64,000 bases of DNA from Vogesella mureinivorans (lineage in GTDB: Bacteria; Pseudomonadota; Gammaproteobacteria; Burkholderiales; Chromobacteriaceae): NCBI RefSeq assembly GCF_007644035.1, contig NZ_VMTV02000791.1:62001-126000 (forward strand). The letters run 5' to 3'. Both the position numbers and the translations under genes were made by a program. Positions within the stretch are counted from its first letter, which is position 1. Every line of letters starts with the position of its first letter. The notes under the pieces were generated by a model. It had not been told where the DNA came from. It worked only from the letters and a program-made list of their open reading frames with translations, and made no database searches. Positions 36,969 to 46,709 of the stretch are shown here, one piece after another.

Positions 36969-37499
36969 ATGACACCACGCCTCGCCCTGTTATGCCTGGC
37001 GGCACCGTTGGCCGCACTGGCCGCTTGCCCGCCACTGCTGAACCATCAGGTGCCTGCGCTGATGGGCGGCAAGATCAATCTGTGCGACTACAGCGGCAAG
37101 GCCGTGGTGGTTGTGAATACTGCCAGCCAGTGCGGTTTTACCCCGCAATACAAAGGCCTGCAAAGCGTGTGGAAAAGCTACCAGGCCAAGGGCGCGGTGG
37201 TGGTGGGCTTCCCCAGCGATGACTTTAACCAGGAGCTGGCCAAAGACGCCGAGGTAGCACAGTTTTGCGAGAGCAACTTTGGCGTGAGCTTCCCCATGGC
37301 CAGCCGGGTACACGTGCGCGGCAGCGATGCCCACCCGTTCTACCAGGCGCTGGCCGAGGCCAGCGGCACCACGCCCAAGTGGAACTTCTACAAGTACATC
37401 ATTTCGGCCGATGGCAAGACCGTCACCGCTTTCAGCTCGCTGACCAAGCCGGACTCGCCGGACTTCATCAAGGCGCTGAACGCCGCGCTGCCGCGTTGA
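36969..37499 (+). CDS. glutathione peroxidase family protein, exported
   Basis: 176 residues. A hydrophobic leader (about residues 4-19, LALLCLAAPLAALA) suggests export, with cleavage near residue 19. Family motifs are VVNTASQCGFTPQYKGLQ with the peroxidatic Cys55, GFPSDDFNQEL, and the WNFYKY tryptophan/asparagine. Homologues reduce peroxides, many using thioredoxin rather than glutathione. The thioredoxin gene 11 nt upstream lacks a signal peptide, so a direct pairing would need a periplasmic reductant. Confidence 0.88.
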   Translation: MTPRLALLCLAAPLAALAACPPLLNHQVPALMGGKINLCDYSGKAVVVVNTASQCGFTPQYKGLQSVWKSYQAKGAVVVGFPSDDFNQELAKDAEVAQFCESNFGVSFPMASRVHVRGSDAHPFYQALAEASGTTPKWNFYKYIISADGKTVTAFSSLTKPDSPDFIKALNAALPR

Positions 37500-37518
37500 G
37501 GCCTGATCGTCACTAGCG

Positions 37519-37552
37519 CAAGGGCCAGGCCAACGCCTGGCCCTTGTGCTTT
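37519..37552 (+). terminator. intrinsic terminator of the peroxidase gene
   Basis: CAAGGGCCAGGC (37519-37530), loop CAAC, GCCTGGCCCTTG (37535-37546), then TGCTTT. A perfect 12-bp stem. Confidence 0.75.
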
Positions 37553-37698
37553 GGGACAGGGCGAAAAGTGCGACAGGCTGGCATTTGTCATTTGCCTTTC
37601 TGACCGGCGGTTTATTACCATCTGAACTTCGTCGACACAGCCCGGTCTGCTGTCTACCGCTAACCCGCTTACCGACCCCGCTGTCCCATACTCACACC

Positions 37699-38952
37699 AT
37701 GCTCAAGCACCTCTTGCCTTTGGCCGCGCTGTTGGCCCTGTCTGCCTGTTCCACCCTGAGCACCACCCCGCCGCCGGCTAGCGGTACCGTGCGCTATCAG
37801 CCAGCCAGCTTTGCCGACCTGCCGGACTGGGGCCAGAGCATGGCGTCGCAAAGCCTGGAAGGCCTGCGCCTGAGCTGCCGCAGCCTGCAGGGCAGGGCAG
37901 CCTGGAAGGATATCTGCGCCGAGGCCGCCACGCTGGATGCGGCCAACCTGCCGGCCATTACCCGCTTTTACGAGGCACGCTTTGCCCCGTGGCGCATTGT
38001 GGAGCCGGGCAACGGACTGATTACCGGCTATTTCGAGCCGCTGCTGGCCGGTAGCCACCAGCATTCGGCGCAAACGCCCTATGCCGTGTACGGCGTACCG
38101 GCCGACCTGCGCGTGCTGGATGCCAGCGCCGCGCAGCTGGCGGCCAGCGTGCTGGTAGCCCGCCCGGCCGCGGGCAACCGCCTGCAAGTGGTGCCTGGCA
38201 AAACCCGCGCCGACGCGGGCGAAGTGCTGGTGAACCCGAAAGATTTTGTGGTGGATAGCCGCACGCGCGCGCTGAAAGGCCGTATCGACAATGGCCGCCT
38301 GCTGCCGTATTACAGCCGTGCCGAGATCAACGCCGGCAAGGGCATCAACACCGCGCCGGTGCTGGCCTGGGCCGAGGACGATACCGAGCTGTTCTTCCTG
38401 CAGGTGCAGGGCTCCGGCCGTATCCAGCTGGAAGACGGCAGCTATGTACGCGCCGGCTACGCCGAGCAAAACGGCCACGGTTACAAGTCCATCGGCCGCT
38501 GGCTGGTGGATAACGGCCAGATGAAGCTGTCCGATGTATCCATGCAAAGCATCAAGGAATGGATTGCGGCCAACCCTGCGCGCAAGCAGGAGCTGTTCAA
38601 TGCCAACCCCAGCTATGTGTTTTTCAAAACGCTGCCGGCAGATAACAACGGCCCGCTCGGGGCCATGGGCGTGCCGCTGCTGGGCGGCTACAGCGTGGCC
38701 GTCGACCCGCGCTATATCCCGCTGGGCGCGCCGGTGTACCTGTCTACCACCTGGCCGCTAGATGGTAGCCCTAAAGCGCTGAACCGCCTGGTGCACGCGC
38801 AGGATACCGGCGGCGCCATTCGTGGCGGCGTGCGTGCCGACTTTTTCTTTGGTTTTGGTACCGAAGCCGGCCTGTACGCCGGCCGCATGAAACAGAATGG
38901 CCGCCTGTGGCTGCTGCTGCCGCGCGGCATGCAGCCTGCGGCCAACCTCTGA
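37699..38952 (+). CDS. mltA: membrane-bound lytic murein transglycosylase A
   Basis: 417 residues from the ATG at 37699, which starts a lipoprotein signal with lipobox LSAC (Cys17). The MltA barrel shows GLITGYFEPLLAGS near residue 105 and the 3D domain with VPLLGGYSVAVDPRYIPLG and the catalytic aspartate in AQDTGGAIRG near residue 375. It cleaves peptidoglycan glycan strands from the outer membrane. No Shine-Dalgarno is visible, but earlier starts would disrupt the signal. Three copies of the repeated word lie inside; the last overlaps the final codons (38937-38948). Confidence 0.95.
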   Translation: MLKHLLPLAALLALSACSTLSTTPPPASGTVRYQPASFADLPDWGQSMASQSLEGLRLSCRSLQGRAAWKDICAEAATLDAANLPAITRFYEARFAPWRIVEPGNGLITGYFEPLLAGSHQHSAQTPYAVYGVPADLRVLDASAAQLAASVLVARPAAGNRLQVVPGKTRADAGEVLVNPKDFVVDSRTRALKGRIDNGRLLPYYSRAEINAGKGINTAPVLAWAEDDTELFFLQVQGSGRIQLEDGSYVRAGYAEQNGHGYKSIGRWLVDNGQMKLSDVSMQSIKEWIAANPARKQELFNANPSYVFFKTLPADNNGPLGAMGVPLLGGYSVAVDPRYIPLGAPVYLSTTWPLDGSPKALNRLVHAQDTGGAIRGGVRADFFFGFGTEAGLYAGRMKQNGRLWLLLPRGMQPAANL

Positions 38953-38970
38953 TTTGCCCGATCAAACTGG

Positions 38971-38989
38971 CCCCGCCGTACTGGCGGGG
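38971..38989 (+). terminator. short GC hairpin behind mltA
   Basis: CCCCGCC (38971-38977) and GGCGGGG (38983-38989) around GTACT. No T-run follows, so termination is uncertain. It lies 20 nt before the next gene. Confidence 0.4.
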
Positions 38990-39009
38990 CTGCCGTGAAG
39001 GACTGTGTA

Positions 39010-40131
39010 ATGCATAGCTACAGATTAAGCCCCCTGGCCGCCATGCTGCTGCTGGGCCTGGCCGTACTGGGCACCGCCTGCAATAAAAGTGATACCGACG
39101 CCGCCAAAGCAGCCAGCGCGGCGGCAGCCACTCCCCCGGCCCGCGCGCTGTCGCAGGCCGATTTGCTGGTCACGGCCATGGCGCCGGTGGCCGAGCAGCT
39201 GCCGTTTACCGCCACGCTGAACCCGCTAAACAGCGCCGAGGTGGCCGCGCAGAGCGAAGGCACCGTGCTGGCCGTGCTGGTACGCGAGGGCGAAACCGTA
39301 CAAAAAGGCCAGCTGCTGGCGCGCATCGACGCCGAAGCGCTACGCCAGAACGTACTGGAAATGCAGGCGCAGCTGGCCAACGACGAAGCGCGGCTGAAGC
39401 TGGCCCGCCTCAAACGTGACAAACAGCGCGAGCTGTACCAGCAGGGGTTTATCTCCAAGCTGGCATTTGACGAAATAGACAACGACTACCAGATTCGCGT
39501 GGGCGAGCTGGCCGCACGGCGCAGCCAGCTGGCGCGCGCCAGAACCAGCCTGGGCGAAACCGAGGTGCGCGCCCCCATGGCCGGCACCGTATATGCACGG
39601 CGTACCCAGCCGGGCGAGCAAGCCAGCAAGAACCAGAAGCTGTTTGCCATTGCCGACCTGTCGGTACTGGAGGCGGCGGCCAACATGCCGGCGCGTGACA
39701 TCGGCAAGCTCCAGCCAGGCCAGGCTGCCCGCTTTACGGTAGAGGGGCTAGCCGGCGAGTTCCGTGGCGAGCTGGTGCGTATCAACCCGGTAGCAGCCAC
39801 CGCCACGCGGACGTTTAGCGTTTACCTGCGCGTGGCCAACCAGGATGGCCGCCTGAAAGCCGGCCAGTTTGCCAAGGGCGGTATTGTGCAGCGCGAGGTG
39901 CTGGACGCTGTGCGCCTGCCGCAAGCCGCGGTACAGCAGGCCGACAGCGCCAGCCCGTGGGTGATGCTGGTACAGGGCGGGCGGCTGCTCAAACAGCCGG
40001 TGCGCATCGTGCTGCGCTCTGATAGCGAGCGCGTGCTGGCGGTGCAAGGCGTGGCCGCCGGGCAGACCATCCTGGCGGCGGCGCTACTGGGCGTAAAGCC
40101 CGGTGATGCCGTGACCCTGCCCAAACCTTAA
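39010..40131 (+). CDS. RND efflux periplasmic adaptor subunit
   Basis: 373 residues from the ATG at 39010, preceded by GAAGGA 7 nt upstream; a GTG 15 bases earlier is less likely. N-terminal hydrophobic leader ending LGTACNKSD could be a lipoprotein signal (Cys24), though the lipobox is imperfect. The lipoyl-like domain has AQSEGTVLAVLVREGETVQKG, split around a coiled-coil hairpin and completed by EVRAPMAGTVYARRTQPGE. It links the pump encoded just downstream to an outer-membrane channel. No channel gene is adjacent. Confidence 0.93.
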   Translation: MHSYRLSPLAAMLLLGLAVLGTACNKSDTDAAKAASAAAATPPARALSQADLLVTAMAPVAEQLPFTATLNPLNSAEVAAQSEGTVLAVLVREGETVQKGQLLARIDAEALRQNVLEMQAQLANDEARLKLARLKRDKQRELYQQGFISKLAFDEIDNDYQIRVGELAARRSQLARARTSLGETEVRAPMAGTVYARRTQPGEQASKNQKLFAIADLSVLEAAANMPARDIGKLQPGQAARFTVEGLAGEFRGELVRINPVAATATRTFSVYLRVANQDGRLKAGQFAKGGIVQREVLDAVRLPQAAVQQADSASPWVMLVQGGRLLKQPVRIVLRSDSERVLAVQGVAAGQTILAAALLGVKPGDAVTLPKP

Positions 40132-40143
40132 GGAGACACTGCC

Positions 40144-43100
40144 ATGTGGCTGACACGCGTCAGTGTACAAAACCCCTACTTTGCCGCCGTGCTGATGTTG
40201 CTGCTCACGGTGCTGGGCCTGTTTGCCTGGCGCAACCTGCCGGTAGAGGAGTTCCCCGATATCCGCTTTCCGGTAGCGGTGGTGTCCACCACGTACCAGG
40301 GCGCCTCGCCCGAGGTGGTGGAAAGCGATGTCACCCGCCCTATCGAAGAAGCGGTCAACACCATCAACGGCGTCAAGCACATCCGTTCTTACTCGTTTGA
40401 GGGCAGCTCGGTGGTGGTGGTGGAGTTCGAGTTGTCTACCGACGCCGCGCAGGGCCTGCAAGAGGTGCGCGACAAAGTGGGCGCGGTACAGGGCAGCCTG
40501 CGGCGCGAGGTGGATACCCCCACCATTTCGCAGATGAACCCCAACGACGACCCGCTGATGTCCTACACGCTCAGCTCGGCGCAGAGCAGCCAGCGCGACG
40601 TGTCCACCTGGGCCGAAAACGTGCTGAAAAAGCGCCTGCAAACGGTAGCCGGCGTGGGCGAGGTGAAGATTGTCGGCGGCAGCAAGCGCGAGGTACGCGT
40701 ACAGCTGGACCCATACCGGCTGGAGGCGCTGGGCCTGTCGGTCAGCGAGGTGTCCGATGCCATTGCCACGGCCAACCGTGACTACCCGGCCGGCCAGGTC
40801 AGCACGCAGAGTAACGAGCTGTCGGTGCGGGTGGCGGGCAAGCTCAAGACCATGGACGATTTCCGTGCGCTGGTGATCGCCAGTCGCGATGGCCGTGACA
40901 TCCGCCTGGCCGACGTGGCCGAGGTGGACGACGCCGAAGCCGAGCGCAACAGCATTACGCTGATCGACGGCAAGCCCGGCGTGGGGCTGGATATCCGCGC
41001 CGCGCGTGGCGCCAACGTGGTGAGCGTGGCCGACGGCGTAAAACGCATTGTGGCGGAATACCAGCCGCAGGCGCCGGCGGGTACCAGCGTGCGCCTGACC
41101 TACGACAAGTCGGAAGAGGTAAAAGGCTCGCTGCACGAGGTAGAAAAAACCCTGCTGGAAGGCGCAGCGCTGACCGTGCTGATTGTGTTCCTGTTTCTGG
41201 GCAGCTGGCGCAGCACGGTGATTACCGGCCTGACGCTGCCCATCTCCATGATCGGCACGCTGTTTGCCATCCAGGCCATGGGCTTCACCCTGAACATGAT
41301 GACGCTGATGGCGCTGTCGCTATCGGTAGGCCTGCTGATCGACGACGCCATCGTGGTGCGCGAGAACATCGTGCGCCATGCCAACCTGGGTAAAAGCCAC
41401 TTTCAGGCGGCGCTGGACGGTACCAACGAGATCGGCCTAGCGGTGCTGGCCACCACGCTCACCATTGTGGCGGTGTTCCTGCCGGTGGGCTTTATGGGCG
41501 GCATCATCGGCAAGTTCTTTCACCAGTTTGGCCTGGCGGTTACCGTAGCGGTGCTGATTTCGCTGCTGGTGTCGTTTACGCTGGACCCGATGCTGTCGTC
41601 CATCTGGCACGACCCGCACCGCCACGGCGACAAGCACAAGGGGCCGGTTGGCCGCATGCTGGACTGGTTCGAGGCCTCGCTAGACCGCCTGGGCGATGGC
41701 TATGTGGCCACCATCCGCTGGTCGCTGGCGCATCGCAAAACCGTGGTAGCCAGTGCACTGGCCCTGACCGTGGGCAGCTTCATGCTGGTGCCCATCATCG
41801 GTGGCGAGTTCATGCCCGCCGCCGACAAGGGGGAGTTCCGCCTGACCTTCAAGACGGCAGCCGGCTCTACGCTGGAGTACACCGAAGGCAAGGCGCGCGA
41901 GGTGGAGCAGCGTATCCGTGCCGTGGTGCCCGAGGTGAAATCCATCGATAGCAAGATCGGTGGCGGCAGCTTTGGTGCCGGCCGCAACGAAGCCCAGCTG
42001 TCGGTAGATGTAGGCGACAAGCAACAGCGCGAGCGTGACCTGTTTGCCCTGATGGCCGCTGCCCGCAGCGCCGCGCAGCCGGTGGCGGGCATCCAGCTGG
42101 ATTCGGTACAAGAAACCGGCCAGCACGGCCCGCCGGGCAAGCCGGTGAACCTGGGGGTGCGCGGTAGTGACTTGCAAAGCCTGCAGCGCGCCACGGCCGA
42201 CATCATGGCGGCCATCAAGCAGGTGAAGGGCGTGAGCGATGTGGAATCCAGCCTGAACGACGCCGACCCGGCGCTGAACGTGCAGCTGCGCCGCGACGCA
42301 GCCGCCACATTGGGGGTAGACCTGGCCCGCGTGGGCAACACGCTGTCGGTACTGCTGGGCGGCAGTACCGCCACCACCTGGGAAGCGCCGGACGGCGAAA
42401 ACTACAGCGTGCGGCTGCAGATCCCGCGTGATGAGCGCGCCGCCGAGCTACTGGACGTGCTGATGGTGCCTGGCCGGCGTGCCGACACCGGCGAGGCGCA
42501 GATGGTGCCGCTGTCGCTGGTGGCCAGCATTGTGCCGGCCACCAGCCCGCGCCAGATCGAGCGTACCGACCTGATGCGCGAGATCAGCGTCACGGCCAAC
42601 ATCAGCGGCCGCAGCTCGGGCGAGGTATTTGCCGACGTAGACAAGGCAATCAAGGCGGTGACGCTGCCGGCCGGCGTGGTGCTGTCTCAGCAGGGCGAGC
42701 GCCAGGATATGCAGGAGTCGCTGAGCTACGCCGTGCAGGCGCTGGCCATGGGGGTGATCTTCATCTACATGATTCTGGCAGCGCAGTTCCGCAGCTTTAC
42801 CCTGCCCATCACCATCATGGTGGCGCTGCCGCTGGCCTTTGTCGGCGTGTTTGTGGCGCTGCTGCTGTTTGGCTCCACGCTGAACATGTTCTCGGTGATC
42901 GGCATCATCATGCTGATGGGCCTGGCGTCCAAGAACGGTATTTTGCTGGTGGACTTCATCAACCAGAGCCGGCGCGAGGGCATGTCGCGGCTGGACGCCA
43001 TCGTGGAGGCTGGCCGCGTGCGGCTGCGCCCCATCATGATGACCAGCCTGGCCATGATCTTCGGCATGCTGCCGCTGGCGCTGGCCAGCGGGGCGGGGTC

Positions 43101-43272
43101 GGAAACGCAGCGCCCCATGGCGCACGCCATTATCGGCGGCATGATTACGTCTACCGTGCTGACGCTGATCGTGGTGCCGGTGGTGTACACCTATATGGAC
43201 GGGCTGCGCAGCCGCATCCGCCGCCTGCTGGCGCGGTTGAGCGGCCAAAAGGTGGCCCAGGCGCACGACTAG
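40144..43272 (+). CDS. RND efflux transporter (HAE1/AcrB family)
   Basis: 1042 residues. It has about twelve membrane helices in two repeats with two large periplasmic loops. Landmarks: [17 protein letters not shown] at the start, TM4 with the proton-relay pair Asp400-Asp401 ([13 protein letters not shown]) and [16 protein letters not shown] in TM10. It exports drugs or similar compounds by proton antiport. It forms an operon with the adaptor (12 nt gap, AAGGAG site). Substrates cannot be told from sequence. Strong terminator follows. Confidence 0.95.
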   Translation: MWLTRVSVQNPYFAAVLMLLLTVLGLFAWRNLPVEEFPDIRFPVAVVSTTYQGASPEVVESDVTRPIEEAVNTINGVKHIRSYSFEGSSVVVVEFELSTDAAQGLQEVRDKVGAVQGSLRREVDTPTISQMNPNDDPLMSYTLSSAQSSQRDVSTWAENVLKKRLQTVAGVGEVKIVGGSKREVRVQLDPYRLEALGLSVSEVSDAIATANRDYPAGQVSTQSNELSVRVAGKLKTMDDFRALVIASRDGRDIRLADVAEVDDAEAERNSITLIDGKPGVGLDIRAARGANVVSVADGVKRIVAEYQPQAPAGTSVRLTYDKSEEVKGSLHEVEKTLLEGAALTVLIVFLFLGSWRSTVITGLTLPISMIGTLFAIQAMGFTLNMMTLMALSLSVGLLIDDAIVVRENIVRHANLGKSHFQAALDGTNEIGLAVLATTLTIVAVFLPVGFMGGIIGKFFHQFGLAVTVAVLISLLVSFTLDPMLSSIWHDPHRHGDKHKGPVGRMLDWFEASLDRLGDGYVATIRWSLAHRKTVVASALALTVGSFMLVPIIGGEFMPAADKGEFRLTFKTAAGSTLEYTEGKAREVEQRIRAVVPEVKSIDSKIGGGSFGAGRNEAQLSVDVGDKQQRERDLFALMAAARSAAQPVAGIQLDSVQETGQHGPPGKPVNLGVRGSDLQSLQRATADIMAAIKQVKGVSDVESSLNDADPALNVQLRRDAAATLGVDLARVGNTLSVLLGGSTATTWEAPDGENYSVRLQIPRDERAAELLDVLMVPGRRADTGEAQMVPLSLVASIVPATSPRQIERTDLMREISVTANISGRSSGEVFADVDKAIKAVTLPAGVVLSQQGERQDMQESLSYAVQALAMGVIFIYMILAAQFRSFTLPITIMVALPLAFVGVFVALLLFGSTLNMFSVIGIIMLMGLASKNGILLVDFINQSRREGMSRLDAIVEAGRVRLRPIMMTSLAMIFGMLPLALASGAGSETQRPMAHAIIGGMITSTVLTLIVVPVVYTYMDGLRSRIRRLLARLSGQKVAQAHD

Positions 43273-43290
43273 CCTGCCGTCACAGCCATG

Positions 43291-43324
43291 ACAAAGCCAC
43301 CCGCACGCGGGTGGCTTTGTTTTG
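43291..43324. terminator. intrinsic terminator of the efflux operon
   Basis: ACAAAGCCACCCGC (43291-43304) and GCGGGTGGCTTTGT (43307-43320) form a 14-bp stem followed by TTTG. It lies between convergent genes and may serve both. Confidence 0.85.
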
Positions 43325-43376
43325 TGGCCCGGGTACGCTGCGGCGCCCGGTGCGCGTGCATGGCGGCTAGGCGGCG

Positions 43377-44150
43377 CTAGTCGTCTTCTTCATAACGGCT
43401 GGCATTCTTGATGAGCTCGTTGCTGATGGGCGGGGCGCTATCGCAGTAGCTGGCGCGGAAGATGCTGCTATCGCCGATGGCTGCCCGCCAGCTGCGGCCA
43501 ACCATGTGGATATTGCTTACCCCGAAGCGCGCCAGGTCTTCCAGTGAGTAGTCAAAGCCGTGCGTATCCGGAAACTGCTGGCGCCAGGCGGGGTGTTGGC
43601 CGCATACCGTCAACAGCGGGTCTACACCGATCTGGCGAAAAAACGCCGCTTCGTATTGCTGCATCCAGTCGTTTTCTTCGATGGCACGCAGCCGCGCCTG
43701 GGCATCGTTGGCGTAGCGTTGCTGTATGCGCGCACGCCAGTCGGGCTGCAGCATGCCGCCATGCCATAGCAGCCGGCTGTTTGGCAGCAGGTATTTGCTT
43801 CTGCCGGCAGGGAAAATGTAGTTGGCGCAGGACGAGGCACACTCGCCAAAAATGCGCACATCCAGCTGCTGCTTGTAGACCAGCGTACCCAAGCGGATGC
43901 CATCGTACAGGCTGCCGCCCTGGCTGGAGATATCCAGCGTGTCGGGTTTGGGGTTGGCCACCTTGTACAGCGCCAGCGCGTCGTCTACGGTACTGGCCTT
44001 GATTTTGCCGTTGTACACCAGGCGTTTGCCATCACTGCTGATGGTGACAGTTGCGCGGCTGGCGTCTTCGCGTGCCTTGTTGTTGGCACAGCCTGGCAAG
44101 GCGAGCAGCAGGCACAACAGGGGGAGGGTAGGGCGGAAAATGGCGTGCAT
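43377..44150 (-). CDS. lipoprotein with ClpP-like fold (COG3904-type)
   Basis: 257 residues. Lipoprotein signal with LALPGC (Cys21). The middle has LDISSQGGSLYDGIRLG (residues 72-88) and FGECASSCANYIFPAG (101-116), in the order and spacing of ClpP-like proteins of the COG3904 group, where a serine in the CASxC segment takes the nucleophile position; His130 in LLWHGG follows. I infer a periplasmic, membrane-anchored hydrolase-like protein; activity is unproven and no substrate is known. It is a single-gene unit with a weak ribosome site. Confidence 0.7.
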   Translation of the reverse strand: MHAIFRPTLPLLCLLLALPGCANNKAREDASRATVTISSDGKRLVYNGKIKASTVDDALALYKVANPKPDTLDISSQGGSLYDGIRLGTLVYKQQLDVRIFGECASSCANYIFPAGRSKYLLPNSRLLWHGGMLQPDWRARIQQRYANDAQARLRAIEENDWMQQYEAAFFRQIGVDPLLTVCGQHPAWRQQFPDTHGFDYSLEDLARFGVSNIHMVGRSWRAAIGDSSIFRASYCDSAPPISNELIKNASRYEEDD

Positions 44151-44257
44151 GGCGTCGTGGCATGTTTTTTTACCATTGTGCGCATGCCGGGCGGATTTGT
44201 GAAGCCATGCTGGCCTGCCGGGCAGCCGCCGCAGCGCCCCGGCAGGTGTCTTGCAGC

Positions 44258-45076
44258 TTACTGCTTGACGTAAACCAGCTGTGCCGGCATTGGCGCAGGG
44301 AAGTCCTGGCCGCCCAGCGCTTCGCGGATGGTTTTGTTGGTGTCGAAATACACCTGCCAGTAGTGGTCGTTATGGCAGTACGGGCGTACCGCCAGTACCG
44401 GGCCCACCAGGTTGAACTCCAGGATTTCCACCTCTACCGCCGGGGTAGCCAGGACATTGGGGATGGTGGCAATGCGCTGTTTCAGCACGGCGACTGCGGC
44501 CGGGAAATCGGCGTTGCCGGCCAGCTGGGCTTTGAGCTCGACACGGCGGTGCGGGTTGCTGCTGTAGTTTTGCAGTGTATCGCTCAGGATTTTGCTGTTA
44601 CCCACCATGGTCAGCACGTTGTCCGGGGTATTCAGCGCGGTGGTGAACAGGCCGATCTCGCGCACGGTACCGGTCACACCGCCGGCGGTCACAAAGTCAC
44701 CAGCCTTCATCGGGCGCAGCACGATCAGGAACACGCCAGCGGCAAAGTTGGACAGCAGGCCGGACCACGCCATGCCGATGGCTACGCCGGCTGCAGCAAA
44801 CAGCGCGGCAAAGGTGGTGGTCTGGATGCCGAAATAGCCCAGGATACCGACGACCAGCATGATGTTGAGGGTAACGTTAATGACGGTGCCCATGTAACGC
44901 ATGATGGTGGCGTCGACATGCTGGCGAGCCAGGGCGCGTTGTACCAGGTTGCCTACCACGCCGATGAGCCAGCGCCCCAGTACCCAGAACAGGATGGCGG
45001 CCAGCAGTTTGACGCCGACGTCGATGGCGTAGGTGCCCAGGACCTGTTGCCACTGTGAAATATCGCTCTGATTCAT
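44258..45076 (-). CDS. mscS: small-conductance mechanosensitive channel MscS
   Basis: 272 residues, like E. coli MscS (286). There are three membrane helices; the pore helix TM3 contains FAALFAAAGVAIGMAWSGLLSNFAAG near residue 90. The beta domain then shows LRPMKAGDFVTAGGVTGTVREIGLFTT. It opens under membrane tension to release solutes during osmotic downshock. Divergent from hemE. Confidence 0.95.
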   Translation of the reverse strand: MNQSDISQWQQVLGTYAIDVGVKLLAAILFWVLGRWLIGVVGNLVQRALARQHVDATIMRYMGTVINVTLNIMLVVGILGYFGIQTTTFAALFAAAGVAIGMAWSGLLSNFAAGVFLIVLRPMKAGDFVTAGGVTGTVREIGLFTTALNTPDNVLTMVGNSKILSDTLQNYSSNPHRRVELKAQLAGNADFPAAVAVLKQRIATIPNVLATPAVEVEILEFNLVGPVLAVRPYCHNDHYWQVYFDTNKTIREALGGQDFPAPMPAQLVYVKQ

Positions 45077-45248
45077 GTGCTATTCCTTTAAAGTCTGATT
45101 GGTGATCGTTACAGCTGTTCCAGTTAAGCACACGGGGTAGGGCCTCACAAGTGCATTAACAATGGCAATAAATCCGGTGCAGGGCGACACCGGCGTTTTG
45201 TCCACAACGGGGCGACTTATGTCAAAGCACGGGGCAGGGCGGGCGCGG

Positions 45249-45254
45249 TATAAT
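45249..45254 (+). promoter_or_regulatory. -10 element of hemE
   Basis: A perfect TATAAT lies 33 nt before the hemE ATG; no good -35 is at the right distance. A core copy of the repeated word (45254-45262) overlaps its last base, so it would lie at the transcript start. Confidence 0.5.
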
Positions 45255-45286
45255 GCGGCCAACTTATCAGACCCACTCAGGCCGAC

Positions 45287-46348
45287 ATGACACAGCTCAA
45301 GAATGACACCTTCCTGCGCGCGCTGCTGAAGCAGCCGGTTGACTACACCCCGATCTGGATGATGCGCCAGGCAGGCCGTTACCTGCCGGAATACCGCGCG
45401 ACCCGTGCCAAGGCGGGCAGTTTCATGGGTCTGTGTACCAGCCCGGATTACGCGACCGAAGTCACCCTGCAGCCACTGGAGCGCTTCCCGCTGGACGCGG
45501 CCATTCTGTTTTCCGACATCCTGACCGTGCCGGACGCCATGGGCCTGGGCCTGTACTTTGCCGAAGGCGAAGGCCCCAAGTTCGAGCGTACGCTGCGCGA
45601 CGAAGCCGCGATCCAGGCGCTGGAAGTGGCACCGCTGGAAAAACTGCAGTACGTCTTTGATGCCGTCAGCAGCATCCGCCGTGCGCTGGATGGCCGCGTG
45701 CCGCTGATCGGTTTTTCCGGCAGCCCATTCACGCTGGCTTGCTACATGATCGAAGGCGGCGGCTCGGCCGACTTCCGCCACGTAAAAGCCATGCTGTACG
45801 CCCGCCCGGAACTGCTGCACCGCATTTTGCAGATCACCGCGCAGTCGGTAACGGCCTACCTGAACGCCCAGATTGCTGCGGGCGCCCAGGCCGTGCAGAT
45901 CTTTGATACCTGGGGTGGCGCACTGAGCCACGCTGCCTACCGCGAGTTCTCGCTGGCCTATATGCAGCAGATCATTGCCGGCCTGACCCGCGAGGTAGAC
46001 GGCCGCCGCGTACCGGTGATTGTGTTTACCAAAGGTGGCGGCCAGTGGCTGGAAGCCATCGCCGGTATTGGTGCCGATTGCGTGGGCCTGGACTGGACCA
46101 CCGACATCGGCCTGGCGCGTGTCCGCGTGGGCGAGCAGGTGGCGCTGCAGGGTAACTTCGACCCGAATGCGCTGTTTGGCAGCCCGGCGTCGATCGAGGC
46201 GGAAGCCGCGCGTATCCTGGCGGCCTACGGCCACGGCAGCGGCCACGTATTCAACCTGGGCCACGGTATTTCGCAGTTTGCCGACCCGGCACACGCCGGT
46301 GCGCTGGTAGACGCCGTGCACCGTTTGTCGCGCCAGTACCACCTGTAA
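45287..46348 (+). CDS. hemE: uroporphyrinogen decarboxylase
   Basis: 353 residues. Signatures are the start [16 protein letters not shown] (residues 22-37) and the second motif [19 protein letters not shown] near residue 143, with WGGALS later. It decarboxylates uroporphyrinogen III to coproporphyrinogen III in haem synthesis. A terminator follows and the downstream gap to priA has DnaA boxes. Confidence 0.97.
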   Translation: MTQLKNDTFLRALLKQPVDYTPIWMMRQAGRYLPEYRATRAKAGSFMGLCTSPDYATEVTLQPLERFPLDAAILFSDILTVPDAMGLGLYFAEGEGPKFERTLRDEAAIQALEVAPLEKLQYVFDAVSSIRRALDGRVPLIGFSGSPFTLACYMIEGGGSADFRHVKAMLYARPELLHRILQITAQSVTAYLNAQIAAGAQAVQIFDTWGGALSHAAYREFSLAYMQQIIAGLTREVDGRRVPVIVFTKGGGQWLEAIAGIGADCVGLDWTTDIGLARVRVGEQVALQGNFDPNALFGSPASIEAEAARILAAYGHGSGHVFNLGHGISQFADPAHAGALVDAVHRLSRQYHL

Positions 46349-46367
46349 CAACACTGCATTTTGCTGG

Positions 46368-46398
46368 CGGCCATCGTATGATGCGGTGGCCGTTTTTT
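46368..46398 (+). terminator. intrinsic terminator of hemE
   Basis: CGGCCA (46368-46373) and TGGCCG (46387-46392) around a 13-nt loop, followed by six Ts. Confidence 0.75.
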
Positions 46399-46457
46399 AT
46401 TGTTGGCCGCCCTTTGCGCAGGGGGCTTGACAGCTGCGGGCGGTGTTGTTCCTGTAC

Positions 46458-46645
46458 TTATTCACACGCTCGATAAGTTTGTGAGCTTTCTGTCAAGCGC
46501 TAGCGATAAAAAAACCACTAAAAACGCAAGTCATTGAATTTAAAAGATAAAATAATTAGATTAATTTTTGTGCAATCTAACGCAAAGGCCGGTTTGGCGG
46601 CCTCTGGGTGCACTGAACTACAGCTTGTTCACAAAGTTATCCACA
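46458..46645 (+). promoter_or_regulatory. DnaA boxes and AT-rich stretch upstream of priA
   Basis: The 361-nt hemE-priA gap holds two perfect DnaA boxes: TTATTCACA at 46458-46466 and TTATCCACA at 46637-46645. A one-mismatch box, TTGTTCACA, is at 46625-46633. From about 46505 to 46580 the sequence is by far the most AT-rich of the region (AAAAGATAAAATAATTAGA). TTGAAT (46534-46539) and TAGATT (46557-46562), spaced by 17, could be a priA promoter. No gene is seen here. Confidence 0.55.
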
Positions 46646-46709
46646 GCATCTGTGCACAGCTTGCGCCAAGCCAATACCGGCGTGGCCTGGCGGGGAAACG
46701 GGAGTTCAT

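Noticed and set aside
46349-46709. The hemE-priA gap as the main chromosomal origin
   Set aside because: Only two perfect DnaA boxes are present, and betaproteobacterial origins normally lie beside dnaA, which is not here. It is kept only as a finding for a regulatory or accessory DnaA site.
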